This document shows, piece by piece, positions 33,977 through 42,656 of a DNA stretch of 64,000 bases. The notes beneath the pieces were generated by a model that made no database searches, was not told where the DNA came from, and saw only the letters and a list, made by a program, of their open reading frames with translations. Each line of letters begins with the position of its first letter. The stretch's first letter is position 1. The position numbers and the translations under genes are program-made. Source of the DNA: Bacillota bacterium (GTDB lineage Bacteria > Bacillota > UBA4882 > UBA8346); NCBI GenBank assembly GCA_023410535.1, contig JAEYPR010000010.1, positions 186,001 through 250,000 on the forward strand, in the 5' to 3' direction.

Positions 33977-35368
33977 TCACACCAACAACCGTTTTTCCCA
34001 CATATCGCAGATATATTCGGTTTTACCGGTCGCAAAGCCCACGTATTGTTCGGGATGCTCCAGGACACCCCGTTGTTTCGGGGTCAACTGCTCCCAATAT
34101 GGGAAAAGTTCGGTCTTGGTCACCAATAATTCACGGAGGGTTTTGCCGGACTTTTGCGATTCCAGGGTTAACTGGCGGACCGCTTCATGCGCGTCGGGAT
34201 GGCCTAATGAAGCCAGTAATATATAAAGCGGTTCGGCGATGACCATCTCTTTGGTCAACTCGAAATTCCGGTTCATCCGTTCCTTATCGACCACTAACTT
34301 TTTCATAACCCGGGTCAAGCGGTCGACCGCCGCGACAAAACCAACCACTACTTCGGGAACGAACCGGCCCGAGGCTGAATTGGTCAGATCCCGCTGATGT
34401 TCGGAGATCTGGTCGGCATAGAGGGTGATCATCCGGGGCATAAACTCTTTCCACATGCTCTTGACATGCTCAAAGTTCCAAGGATTCCGCTTATGCGGCA
34501 TCGTCGAGGAACCGACCTGGGTCGCTTCGAACGCCTCACCCACTTCGCCGATTTCGGTCCGTTGCAAGTGGCGGATATCATCGGCCAAGTTGGCAATGAC
34601 GCCAAAAGCGGAAATGATGGCATGGATATAATCAGTCAGGTATTCGGCCTCGACGATCTGAGTGGAATAGGTTGACGGTTGTAAGCCCAATTCCCAGAGA
34701 ACTTCGGCTTCAAACTCCATCGGATCGTTGAAAAATAACGAACTGGCATTGTATGCGCCGACCGCTCCGGCGATTTTGCCCCGGAGATTTTCGGACGTGG
34801 CTTTGACCGCTTCGATCCGTGAACCGAACCGGCTGACGTATTCGGCCATGGCATAACCAAACGTGACCGGAACCGCATGTTGGCCGTGGGTCCGGCCTAC
34901 TTGTAAGGTGGCTTTCTCGCGACGGGCCAAAGCGATCAGCAGCGCTTCCAACTCCAGCATCTTCGGCAGGACCACTTTTTCAGTGGCTTCTTTAAAGCGA
35001 AGCGCGGTGGCGGAGTCCATGATGTCAACGGAGGTCGTGGTGAAATGGACGTACGGGCGGGCCGCTTCGCTGACCCGGCTCTGAATGCAATTCACCAAAG
35101 CCCGGATATTGTGTTTGGTTTTCTCTTCTTCCAGATAGACTTCTTCGGGTTGAACCTGACTGCAAGCAGACGCCACTTCATCGGCAATCTCTTTACTGCA
35201 TAAACCGCGTTTGGCCAACACCCGGGTTAATGCCGCTTCCACTTTCAGCTCATACTGAATATAGGCATTCTCCGAAAAAAACTCGGCCAATTCGTTAAAG
35301 AGCGCTTCGTTTGAGGCATAATAACGATGGTCAAGCGGGCTGAGGTTCAAAAAAATATCACGTTCCAA
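33977..35368 (-). CDS. purB: Adenylosuccinate lyase
   Basis: Cleaves SAICAR and adenylosuccinate. 463 residues with the fumarase/aspartase-superfamily signature GSSTMPHKRNP near 280 and the catalytic HTTTS-like stretch (VHFTTTSVDIMDSA) near 107. TTG start at 35368 with GGAGG nine bases upstream. First gene behind the riboswitch. Confidence 0.96.
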   Translation of the reverse strand: MERDIFLNLSPLDHRYYASNEALFNELAEFFSENAYIQYELKVEAALTRVLAKRGLCSKEIADEVASACSQVQPEEVYLEEEKTKHNIRALVNCIQSRVSEAARPYVHFTTTSVDIMDSATALRFKEATEKVVLPKMLELEALLIALARREKATLQVGRTHGQHAVPVTFGYAMAEYVSRFGSRIEAVKATSENLRGKIAGAVGAYNASSLFFNDPMEFEAEVLWELGLQPSTYSTQIVEAEYLTDYIHAIISAFGVIANLADDIRHLQRTEIGEVGEAFEATQVGSSTMPHKRNPWNFEHVKSMWKEFMPRMITLYADQISEHQRDLTNSASGRFVPEVVVGFVAAVDRLTRVMKKLVVDKERMNRNFELTKEMVIAEPLYILLASLGHPDAHEAVRQLTLESQKSGKTLRELLVTKTELFPYWEQLTPKQRGVLEHPEQYVGFATGKTEYICDMWEKRLLV

Positions 35369-35477
35369 ATCGACAGACCTCCTAAATGATATGTCTCACA
35401 ATATTTGTGTTTTGACCGCGACATATTTCCTTATCAATACAACCATCACAAAAGCTTTCCCACATTTCAAACCGAAC

Positions 35478-35614
35478 CAAAAAAAATAAGGCGGATAGGT
35501 AAGATTGTAACCTATCCGCCCGGGTTTTTATCCCTCTAAGGTGTAACACCGCTCCGGTGCCTGCACCACTTGGACCTGTCCCCGGCAAATGCCGAACGGA
35601 ACCCTAGGTGCATA
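35478..35614 (-). ncRNA. ykkC-type riboswitch (probable PRPP-sensing subtype 2b) with terminator
   Basis: Minus-strand RNA has the ykkC hallmark UAGGGUUCCG (35597-35606), a downstream GGACAGGUCC, and the closing GGGAUAAAAACCCGGGCGG block near 35519-35537. An 11-bp terminator hairpin (35490-35520) with a long T-run follows. ykkC subtypes sense guanidine (1), ppGpp (2a) or PRPP (2b); the 2b form is typically upstream of purine synthesis genes in Bacillota, and PRPP is the PurF substrate. Element type is clear; subtype is inferred from the gene it controls. Confidence 0.85.
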
Positions 35615-35637
35615 AAAAATATTCAATTGCTGATTTC

Positions 35638-35667
35638 ATTCTAACAAAACCAGTTCCCTTTTGTCAA
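35638..35667 (-). promoter_or_regulatory. Sigma-A promoter of the pur operon
   Basis: TTGACA (35662-35667) and TAGAAT (35638-35643) with an 18-bp spacer, about 25 bases upstream of the ykkC element. Confidence 0.75.
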
Positions 35668-35767
35668 CCAAACATCACACGAAAAGGTTAACAGTAAGTG
35701 AACTAAGGAATCATCAGCTTCAAAAACCGTGTATGTGTCAGCGCCCAGGAGTGAAACCCCGTTATTC

Positions 35768-36562
35768 CTACTTCTCCCCCACATGCGGATGGTTATGAAT
35801 ATGCTCCCGGCAATATTCGTCCTCGGTACCGCAGATTTTACAATACGCAAAATCCATGCGCGGGTCCACCTTCTCGGTAATGCCGCAGACAGCGCAGCGG
35901 TGAATCGCCGGCGTGTCCCTGATCTCGTCCAGAAAATGTTTACGCCGGTCATGGACGCCTTTCCGTTGTTTGGAGTGGGTGATTAAGTCTTTGCCGAAAA
36001 AAACCAAGAAATTGACGACCGCGGCGACGGCAAGCAGTTTTGCGGCCAGCGGTCCGGTCAGCACCGTGTAGCCGATCCAAATCCAGTTGAAGATGGCCAA
36101 GTACTTGACTTTAAGCGGCAAAATCATAAACAACATGATTTCAAAGTTGGGAAAGAGATAAGCAAAAGCCAAAAACAGCGAGAGATTGAGATAGATTCCG
36201 GTCGCTCCCCCGGCGATAAACGCGGCGGTAATGGTGGCCAGCATGCCGACGCCATAATATAGATTAAACCGGAAACTCCCCCACTCTTGCTCCAGCGACA
36301 CCCCAACGAGATAATAAAAGTACAGGGTAAAAATGATAAACAACGGCGAGGTATACGGCGGAATAAAGATGAAGGTCACTAGCCGCCAGACCTGTCCTTG
36401 AAGAACCAGAAAGGGATCCAACGCCAACAGCCGGGTTACGGAGTCGGTTGGATCAACCAAACGCATGATGTAGATTAAGGCGTTTAATCCGATAATATAG
36501 TACATCAAATTCGGAATCGCCCAACGGCCAAATTTCCGTTCGATCCGATCCAACCAATTCAT
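35768..36562 (-). CDS. Rhomboid-like membrane protein without catalytic serine, with C-terminal zinc-ribbon-like tail
   Basis: 264 residues from ATG 36562 (GGAGGT six bases upstream). Five to six membrane helices (about 18-200) have rhomboid-fold landmarks (LEQEWGSFRFNLYY, LFPNFEIMLFMILPLKVK). The GxSG catalytic motif is absent; the matching helix reads GGATGIYLNLSLF. The last about 55 residues are soluble, with CAVCG and CKICG pairs plus CREHIHNHPH, probably binding zinc. Thus a pseudo-protease, possibly an adaptor. Known homologues often carry the rhomboid protease name by default. Confidence 0.82.
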   Translation of the reverse strand: MNWLDRIERKFGRWAIPNLMYYIIGLNALIYIMRLVDPTDSVTRLLALDPFLVLQGQVWRLVTFIFIPPYTSPLFIIFTLYFYYLVGVSLEQEWGSFRFNLYYGVGMLATITAAFIAGGATGIYLNLSLFLAFAYLFPNFEIMLFMILPLKVKYLAIFNWIWIGYTVLTGPLAAKLLAVAAVVNFLVFFGKDLITHSKQRKGVHDRRKHFLDEIRDTPAIHRCAVCGITEKVDPRMDFAYCKICGTEDEYCREHIHNHPHVGEK

Positions 36563-36809
36563 ATTGGAACCTCCACGATGCAATTTCCCAATTAACAGAT
36601 GTTAATCATTATTATACTTCATCCCGGGCCGAAAACAAAACAAAGAATCAATTTCTCAATTAGCCTTCCCTTCATTTAAACGGTAAAATACCGGGATTGG
36701 TTTCCCATCACCTAAATTCCAGGCAAAAACTGAAATGAACTGGATAAATCAATCCCTGCTTTGGTTTTGTATAATTAAACTCGTATTTACCTCAGTATGG
36801 AGGAGTCTC

Positions 36810-38807
36810 ATGATCCAGTTCAGCCACGATGAAATTCAAACATTTCGGGAGCGGGTCGCCGCAGACGGCGCAATCGTCGATTGGTTGCGCACTCAAAACC
36901 AAGCCGTCCTCAAACGCCCGATTCTGGTGCCGGCGACGGGAATCGCCACTTGGAATCTGTATTATTTCTGCCCGGAGCATTCGGTCCGGTTAGACTTTGA
37001 TTGGGAGCAACCGCACCGTCACCGTTGCCCGGTGGACGGCGCCGTGTTCAGCGGCGAACCGTATGACGGCGCCTGGTGGGTGGCGGTCAATGAAAACAAC
37101 GCCCGCGCGGTTTATCATTGCGGCTTATTGTGGCAACTGACGGAAGACCGCTGCTATCTTGAAAAAGCCAAAGCCATCATTTTACAGTACGCCGCCGCCT
37201 ACCCTCATTACGAAGTTCACGGCAATATCCCTCACAACAAACCGGGACGGATTTTCAGTCAAAGTATGTCTGACGCCCTCTGGACCCGGAATATGGCGTT
37301 TGGTTACGATCTGATTCAAGCGGAGTTGACCCCGGACGAACAGACCTTGATCGAAAATGATTTACTGATCCCCAGTGCCGAATATCTCAAAATCCAACGG
37401 ATGGATCAAAATCACAATCATGAAGTGATCGTCAGCACTGCCATCGCCAGCGTCGCCATGCTGACGGGACGGGAGGATCTGCTACAATTCGCGGTTTACG
37501 CTCCTTACGGTCTCCACTATCAACTGGAACATTCCTTGTTGGCGGACGGATTTTGGTTTGAGGGAACGCTCCATTATCATTTTTATGCATTGGAACAGTT
37601 CGTCGAGTATGAAAAGTTCGCCCGCCGCACTCCCCACCGTCTGATCGAGCATCCAAATTACCGGCTGTTGTTTGATTTTCCGTTCCGGGTCATTCACCCC
37701 GACGGCAGTTTCCCGCAGTTAAACGACGACATCGTCCGGCCGGAACCCCGCGATCCCACTATTCTCTATGAGTTCGCCTATGGACAATACGGCGTTCCGG
37801 AATACGCCTGGCTGCTCAATCAATTTTACAACGGATCAAAACGGCTGAACCTAAATTCGTTTTTCTACGGCGCGCCCGACCTTGCCAAAGCCGCCCCACC
37901 GCTTTTCACAGATTATCATCAGGCCGGCGCTTCCGGTCTGACGGTTTTCCGGGGACCCGACCGACGATTTCTGCTGATCAAGCATGCGCCGTTCGGCGGC
38001 GAACACGATCATTACGACCGGTTGGCCATCTCGTTTGAAGCGTTCGGCGACCGGATCGCTCCCGATTTAGGCACCACCGGGTACGGAGCCAAGTTGCATT
38101 ATGACTTTTACAAAAATACCGGCACCCATAATACCGTGACGATTCATGAGGCGAACCAATCGCCGGCCAATCCGAAGGTACTCCGTTACGAACGGACCGC
38201 CGATTCGCTCCTGCTTGATACGGAAGTCCGTTGGGACGGTACGGCGCAGTTCCCCAACTGCCATACCCGGATCGAATGGGACGAACCCAGCTACTCTGGG
38301 GTCGCCATGCGGCGGATCATTGTCTGGTGCGAGCGATATTTTATTGACATTTTCAAAGTCGACGGAGTCGCCAACCGGACGATCGATTGGTCGCTGCACG
38401 TGCGCGGCAACCTCTTACCCGCTGCCGGCCTGCTTCCGTTTGGCGGTCAATTCAGCGCCCAAAAACCGTTTAAATATTTCAAGGCGGTGCATACCCGGAC
38501 AATGCCGGATCAACCGGTCGTTTCCGAATGGGAATTGCCTCACTCAAAAATGCGGATTTTCTCCCTAGCAACGCCGGACGCCGGTTGTTATCACGCGCTG
38601 GCGCCGGACAATCCCGCCACCCAAGACTTATCCTTTCTGGTGCAACGGATCACCGGCACCCACGGGCTATTTGTGAATGTGTTTGAGGTTTGGGCGCAAG
38701 ACGACCGGCCTTCCGTGGACGAGGTGCGGATCGGAGTGGCAAAAGAGCGGGTTTCGGTGGCGATTATCAGTGCAACCGGCGTAAAGGAGCATTTGATTGG
38801 GTTCTGA
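36810..38807 (+). CDS. Heparinase II/III-family polysaccharide lyase-like protein
   Basis: 665 residues from ATG 36810 (GGAGGA five bases upstream). N-terminal (alpha/alpha) toroid (about 60-350; NHNHEVIVSTAIASVAML and EGTLHYHFYAL) and C-terminal heparinase II/III beta-sandwich (about 370-640; GEHDHYDRLAISFEAFG, GTHNTVTI). This is the architecture of PL12/PL15/PL17-type lyases of uronate polysaccharides. No signal peptide, so it probably works on imported oligosaccharides. Isolated on the plus strand; no sugar transporter adjoins it. Confidence 0.85.
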   Translation: MIQFSHDEIQTFRERVAADGAIVDWLRTQNQAVLKRPILVPATGIATWNLYYFCPEHSVRLDFDWEQPHRHRCPVDGAVFSGEPYDGAWWVAVNENNARAVYHCGLLWQLTEDRCYLEKAKAIILQYAAAYPHYEVHGNIPHNKPGRIFSQSMSDALWTRNMAFGYDLIQAELTPDEQTLIENDLLIPSAEYLKIQRMDQNHNHEVIVSTAIASVAMLTGREDLLQFAVYAPYGLHYQLEHSLLADGFWFEGTLHYHFYALEQFVEYEKFARRTPHRLIEHPNYRLLFDFPFRVIHPDGSFPQLNDDIVRPEPRDPTILYEFAYGQYGVPEYAWLLNQFYNGSKRLNLNSFFYGAPDLAKAAPPLFTDYHQAGASGLTVFRGPDRRFLLIKHAPFGGEHDHYDRLAISFEAFGDRIAPDLGTTGYGAKLHYDFYKNTGTHNTVTIHEANQSPANPKVLRYERTADSLLLDTEVRWDGTAQFPNCHTRIEWDEPSYSGVAMRRIIVWCERYFIDIFKVDGVANRTIDWSLHVRGNLLPAAGLLPFGGQFSAQKPFKYFKAVHTRTMPDQPVVSEWELPHSKMRIFSLATPDAGCYHALAPDNPATQDLSFLVQRITGTHGLFVNVFEVWAQDDRPSVDEVRIGVAKERVSVAIISATGVKEHLIGF

Positions 38808-38845
38808 TGATTTACGGCTTGGCAAAATTAACGGAAGGAGCAATT

Positions 38846-38903
38846 AGCTTGCTTGAAAGCTCGGCAAGCTGGATTTGTGGATAAGTAAGCTTGCTGAATC
38901 CCC
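38846..38903. repeat. Dispersed single copy of the 42-bp DnaA-box hairpin repeat
   Basis: Positions 38864-38896 are identical over 33 bases to unit 5 of the array near 10.4 kb (10422-10454), including TGTGGATAA at 38876-38884. An additional AGCTTGC arm precedes it (38846-38852). It lies in the 100-bp gap between two convergent genes. Confidence 0.9.
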
Positions 38904-38907
38904 AAGT

Positions 38908-40482
38908 TCAACGAATAATTTGTCCCTTACCCCCGGCAGTGACCGTTTGACCGTCATACACCAGGCCGCCGTTGACGATCACTTTTTCGATCCCCAACGG
39001 AAACTGCTCCGGTTCCTGGTACGTCCCGACATCGCGGATCCGTTCCAAATCGAAAACCGTCACATCGCCATGGTACCCCGCCAATACCGCTCCCCGTTGC
39101 GCTAACGCAAAAGTTTGCGCCGGTTTGAACGTCATTTTATAGATGGCTTCCTCCAGCGACAGCACCGGTTGTTGTTTGACATATTGATGGATGAAACGCG
39201 GAAAGGCGCCGTAAACTCGCGGATGAGGTTTGCCGCTCAGCAAACCGTCGGTACAGACATTTTGTTCACTCCGTTGCAAAATTTGAATCAGGTGCTCCTC
39301 CGTACCGTAAAAATCAACCATACCGACGGCGTTGGCTTCTTCCAGCAACAGATCCAGCGCCGCTTCGAGCGGCGGTTGATTCCGCAGCTTACCGATTTCC
39401 ATGAGATTTTTACCGACCGCTATCGCGTTTTGAGGAGTTTTGACGCTGGTGACATAGATCCCCTCGCAACCGGCAAAATCGATGAAATTGTCCCAACCGG
39501 CGCTGCCTTGTTCGATATCCCGAATCATCCGACGCCGTTGGAGCGGGTCAGCCAAACGTTCAAGCAAACGGTCAGTCCCGCCGTCATGCGCCCACGGCGG
39601 CAAAATCACGCTCAACATGGTACTGCCGGCGAGATACGGATACTGATCGAAGGATATTGCCAATCCTTCGTCCCGCGCCTGATCCAATTTGCGCAGCACC
39701 GCCTCAAAATGGCGCCAATTTTTTTTGCCGCATACCTTGAAATGAGAAAAATGCACTTTCACGCCGGTTTCCCGGCCGATTCGCAATACCTCGTCCATTG
39801 ATTCCAGGATTGCGTCGGCTTCACTACGTTGGTGGACCACGAAGATTTTCCCCGCTGCGGCCACTACCTTGCATAACGCGATTAACTCCGCGGTATCGCC
39901 ATAGGCGCAAGGGATATAGATCAATCCGGTTGAAAGGCCCAATGCGCCGCCGGCCAGTTCCCGCTCCAGGATGGCAGTCATCCGGTTTAATTCGGCGGCA
40001 GTGGCTTTCCGATTCGCCAAGCCCAGCGCCTCCATGCGCAGATTGCCGTGGGGCGCCAGATAACCGATATTGGTTTGCAACGGTCGCTTGGCCAGTTCTT
40101 GGAGATAACCAGCGGTGGTCTCGTATTCCCAATTGATCGCGGCGCTTTCCCCATTCAGCCCGGCAATGTTCTTCCGCCAACTGTCAATATAACGCAGCGG
40201 CAGCGGGGCCATGGAGATTCCGTCCTGACCGATCAACTCGGTGGTGATTCCCTGACGGACTTTAGCTTCCATTTTGCCATCGGTCAACAGGCGCAAATCA
40301 GAATGGCTATGGGTATCGATAAACCCCGGCGCGACGATTTTGGCGGTTGCGTCGATCACTAAAGGGTCGTCGACTACGATGCCCCGCTCCACCGCCTGAA
40401 TCAGGCCGTCCCGGATCAGGATGTCCCCTTGAAAAGCCTTCCGTAATGTCCCATCTACAATGGTTCCGTTTTTAATCAGCAT
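38908..40482 (-). CDS. N-acyl-D-amino-acid deacylase (D-aminoacylase) family amidohydrolase
   Basis: About 524 residues, amidohydrolase superfamily. Metal-site motifs are FIDTHSHSDLR near 60, the VHFSHFKVCG lysine/histidine region and a C-terminal aspartate region (CTDGLLSGKPHPRVYG). Releases D-amino acids from N-acyl derivatives. ATG 40482 (GGAG eight bases upstream) gives the family N-terminus LIKNGTIVDG. Last gene of the ygeX-hydantoin island, 44 bases after the hydantoinase. Confidence 0.88.
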   Translation of the reverse strand: MLIKNGTIVDGTLRKAFQGDILIRDGLIQAVERGIVVDDPLVIDATAKIVAPGFIDTHSHSDLRLLTDGKMEAKVRQGITTELIGQDGISMAPLPLRYIDSWRKNIAGLNGESAAINWEYETTAGYLQELAKRPLQTNIGYLAPHGNLRMEALGLANRKATAAELNRMTAILERELAGGALGLSTGLIYIPCAYGDTAELIALCKVVAAAGKIFVVHQRSEADAILESMDEVLRIGRETGVKVHFSHFKVCGKKNWRHFEAVLRKLDQARDEGLAISFDQYPYLAGSTMLSVILPPWAHDGGTDRLLERLADPLQRRRMIRDIEQGSAGWDNFIDFAGCEGIYVTSVKTPQNAIAVGKNLMEIGKLRNQPPLEAALDLLLEEANAVGMVDFYGTEEHLIQILQRSEQNVCTDGLLSGKPHPRVYGAFPRFIHQYVKQQPVLSLEEAIYKMTFKPAQTFALAQRGAVLAGYHGDVTVFDLERIRDVGTYQEPEQFPLGIEKVIVNGGLVYDGQTVTAGGKGQIIR

Positions 40483-40526
40483 CCCGGTTCTCCTTGAGTG
40501 ATCATGTTGCAATGCCTTGGACGATT

Positions 40527-41927
40527 CTAATAGCCGATCTTCCGGGGAATGTACCGTCCCGAACCCGGTTCGCCGTAAAATACGCCGTCTTCGACCAGGA
40601 TCCGGCCTCCGGCGATCGTCATGACCGGCCAACCGTGGATGATCCGGCCGCCGTATAGGGTATAGGAATTTTGATAATGCAACGAATCTTCGGTCAATTC
40701 CTCGGTTTTGTCCAGATCGACCACCACGAGGTCGGCGTCACTCCCCGTCTGGATGGCGCCTTTTTGGGGATATAAACCGAATATTTTCGCCGGATTGTAT
40801 GAAGTCAAGGCGCAGACCTGGTTGACGGTGAGCCGGCGTTGCCGCACGCCGTACTCCAACAAAAGCGGCAGCCGTTCTTCCAAACCGCTGACGCCGTTGA
40901 CGACTTTCGTAAAGTCCGGGATAATCCGCCCGGCGGCGTCTTTCGCTAAAAACCGCTGTTTTTCTTCTAGCGAGTAGGTGCAGTTATCGGAACCGATGGC
41001 GCTGAGGGCGCCCGACGCCAAACCCCGCCATAAGGCAAGGTTGTCCGCCGGAGTCCGCAACGGCGGGCTCATAATCGCCCGGTACCCTTCGCCGCCTTCG
41101 TAGAGCGATTGATCCAACACCAGATAATGGGGGCAAGTTTCGGCAATCACCGCTTGTCCCTCGTTTTGGGCCGCAATGACACTGTCCAGCCCTTCTTGCG
41201 ACGATAAGTGGAAAATATATAACGGACTTCCGGCATACCGGGCCAGGTTAATGGCACGGTCAACCGCCTCCTTTTCGCACAGGTTCGGTTTGGAAAGGGG
41301 AAAGTTGGTCCAGGATAGATCGCCGGACGCCCGCATCCGCTCCACATTCAATTCGGCGATGGCATTACTCTCGGCATGGACGCCCGGCAACGCGCCGTGA
41401 GTACGGGCGGCGCTAAATACTTGGATCAAACCTTCGTCATCAATCATGACCCCTTCTTTTTTGTAAGTCATGAACATTTTAAAACTGGGACAACCAAAAG
41501 CGACGATCTCCGGTATCTCGGCGAGCACTCGCGGAGTCGCCTCGACAAATTTGGCGTGAATCCCATAATCGATGGCGCTATGGCGCATATCGTCCCGCCG
41601 CTCTTTAACTTTGGCCAAGACCGAATCGCCAACGCCGGTATTGGAAAAATCCATAAAAAAAGTGACCCCGCCAAAAGCCGCCACCTTACTCGCGGTATAA
41701 AAATCCAGTTGGCCCAGGCATCCCATGAACGGCGCTTCCACATGCATATGCGGTTCAATGACGCCGGGCAGAACATATTTCCCGGTCAGATCAACCGTCC
41801 GCTTGGCTTGGAGGAGCTTGCCCAACTGACCGACGGCGACAATCCTTCCGGCGTCGATGGCGATGTCCGCCGCATAAGTGTCGGTCGGGGTGACAATTTG
41901 GCCATTGCTTAATAATAAATCGATCAT
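40527..41927 (-). CDS. Dihydropyrimidinase/hydantoinase-family amidohydrolase
   Basis: About 466 residues. Binuclear-metal amidohydrolase: HMHVEAPF (first His pair, near 60), FKMFMTYKKEG (candidate carboxylated lysine), GVHAESN and FHLSSQEG histidines, and GSDNCTY aspartate (usually GTDHCP in dihydropyrimidinases). Opens cyclic ureides such as hydantoins; E. coli HyuA occupies the same kind of cluster. ATG 41927 has AGGTG upstream. The neighbouring racemase supports hydantoin-type chemistry; exact substrate unknown. Confidence 0.87.
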   Translation of the reverse strand: MIDLLLSNGQIVTPTDTYAADIAIDAGRIVAVGQLGKLLQAKRTVDLTGKYVLPGVIEPHMHVEAPFMGCLGQLDFYTASKVAAFGGVTFFMDFSNTGVGDSVLAKVKERRDDMRHSAIDYGIHAKFVEATPRVLAEIPEIVAFGCPSFKMFMTYKKEGVMIDDEGLIQVFSAARTHGALPGVHAESNAIAELNVERMRASGDLSWTNFPLSKPNLCEKEAVDRAINLARYAGSPLYIFHLSSQEGLDSVIAAQNEGQAVIAETCPHYLVLDQSLYEGGEGYRAIMSPPLRTPADNLALWRGLASGALSAIGSDNCTYSLEEKQRFLAKDAAGRIIPDFTKVVNGVSGLEERLPLLLEYGVRQRRLTVNQVCALTSYNPAKIFGLYPQKGAIQTGSDADLVVVDLDKTEELTEDSLHYQNSYTLYGGRIIHGWPVMTIAGGRILVEDGVFYGEPGSGRYIPRKIGY

Positions 41928-41969
41928 TCGATTCACCTGTCTCTCCGGTTGCAGCGTTCCCAACCCGCT

Positions 41970-42656
41970 TTATCGATACAAACCCCGTCGTGAAACCCCC
42001 AAACCGTGACCAACGATCCCCTCGACGCTCGTCAAACCGCAGACCACCGGATCCAAGACGGGAATCCCCAAATGTTGCGACAATTCCACCGTTGACAACA
42101 TCGTCATTCCGGCGCACCCATAAATTAAAACCTCACAACCCTGATTGATGGCGTGCGCTCCCCGCTCCAACACTTTTTCCTTTAATAACTCCGGCGCGGC
42201 GAGCATCGCTTCGATACTCAAATTTAACGATTCTACCGAAGCCAAGCGACTTTTAAGCCCGTTTTTCAGCACCAGTTGGTCCATCATGGTCGCCGCCTTG
42301 TCAACCGCCGCCAGGATACTGAATTTGTAACCCAACAATAACGCCAGCGCCATGGAGGCTTCGGCGATCCCCACGACCGGAACGGGCGCTTTCTCTTTTA
42401 GCGCCTCCAAACAGGGATCGCCGAAACATGCTAAGACGATTCCGTGATAGCCGGTCAACGGGAGCTGCTCCAACAACGCCAGAACTTCGTGCCCGGCTTG
42501 GGTATAATCGGCGAAACTTTCCAACACCTCCGGGGCTTTGGGGTTGCGGATCACCTCCGCCGCGAAACCGGCGCTTTGATGGGTGGCGACCGTTTGCGCG
42601 ATACTCCGGGTCATGCTTTCTGAAGCGTTGGGATTGATGACAAGCAGTTTTTTCAT
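41970..42656 (-). CDS. Asp/Glu/hydantoin racemase family protein
   Basis: About 228 residues. It has the two catalytic cysteines of this cofactor-independent racemase family, in VLACFGDP (near 75) and IYGCAGMTML (near 180), and the N-terminal LLVINPNASESMT motif. Probably epimerises 5-substituted hydantoins or related compounds before ring opening. ATG 42656 overlaps the ABC ATPase stop (ATGA). Confidence 0.88.
   Translation of the reverse strand: MKKLLVINPNASESMTRSIAQTVATHQSAGFAAEVIRNPKAPEVLESFADYTQAGHEVLALLEQLPLTGYHGIVLACFGDPCLEALKEKAPVPVVGIAEASMALALLLGYKFSILAAVDKAATMMDQLVLKNGLKSRLASVESLNLSIEAMLAAPELLKEKVLERGAHAINQGCEVLIYGCAGMTMLSTVELSQHLGIPVLDPVVCGLTSVEGIVGHGLGVSRRGLYR

Noticed and set aside
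33925..34068. Longer PurF N-terminus overlapping purB
   Set aside because: The extension has no RBS and no family similarity; the GTG at 33924 has a good site and gives a normal propeptide length.
35478..35614. Guanidine-I or ppGpp riboswitch
   Set aside because: The ykkC core is shared by all subtypes, but no guanidine exporter or carboxylase and no amino-acid synthesis gene follows; the pur operon fits the PRPP subtype.
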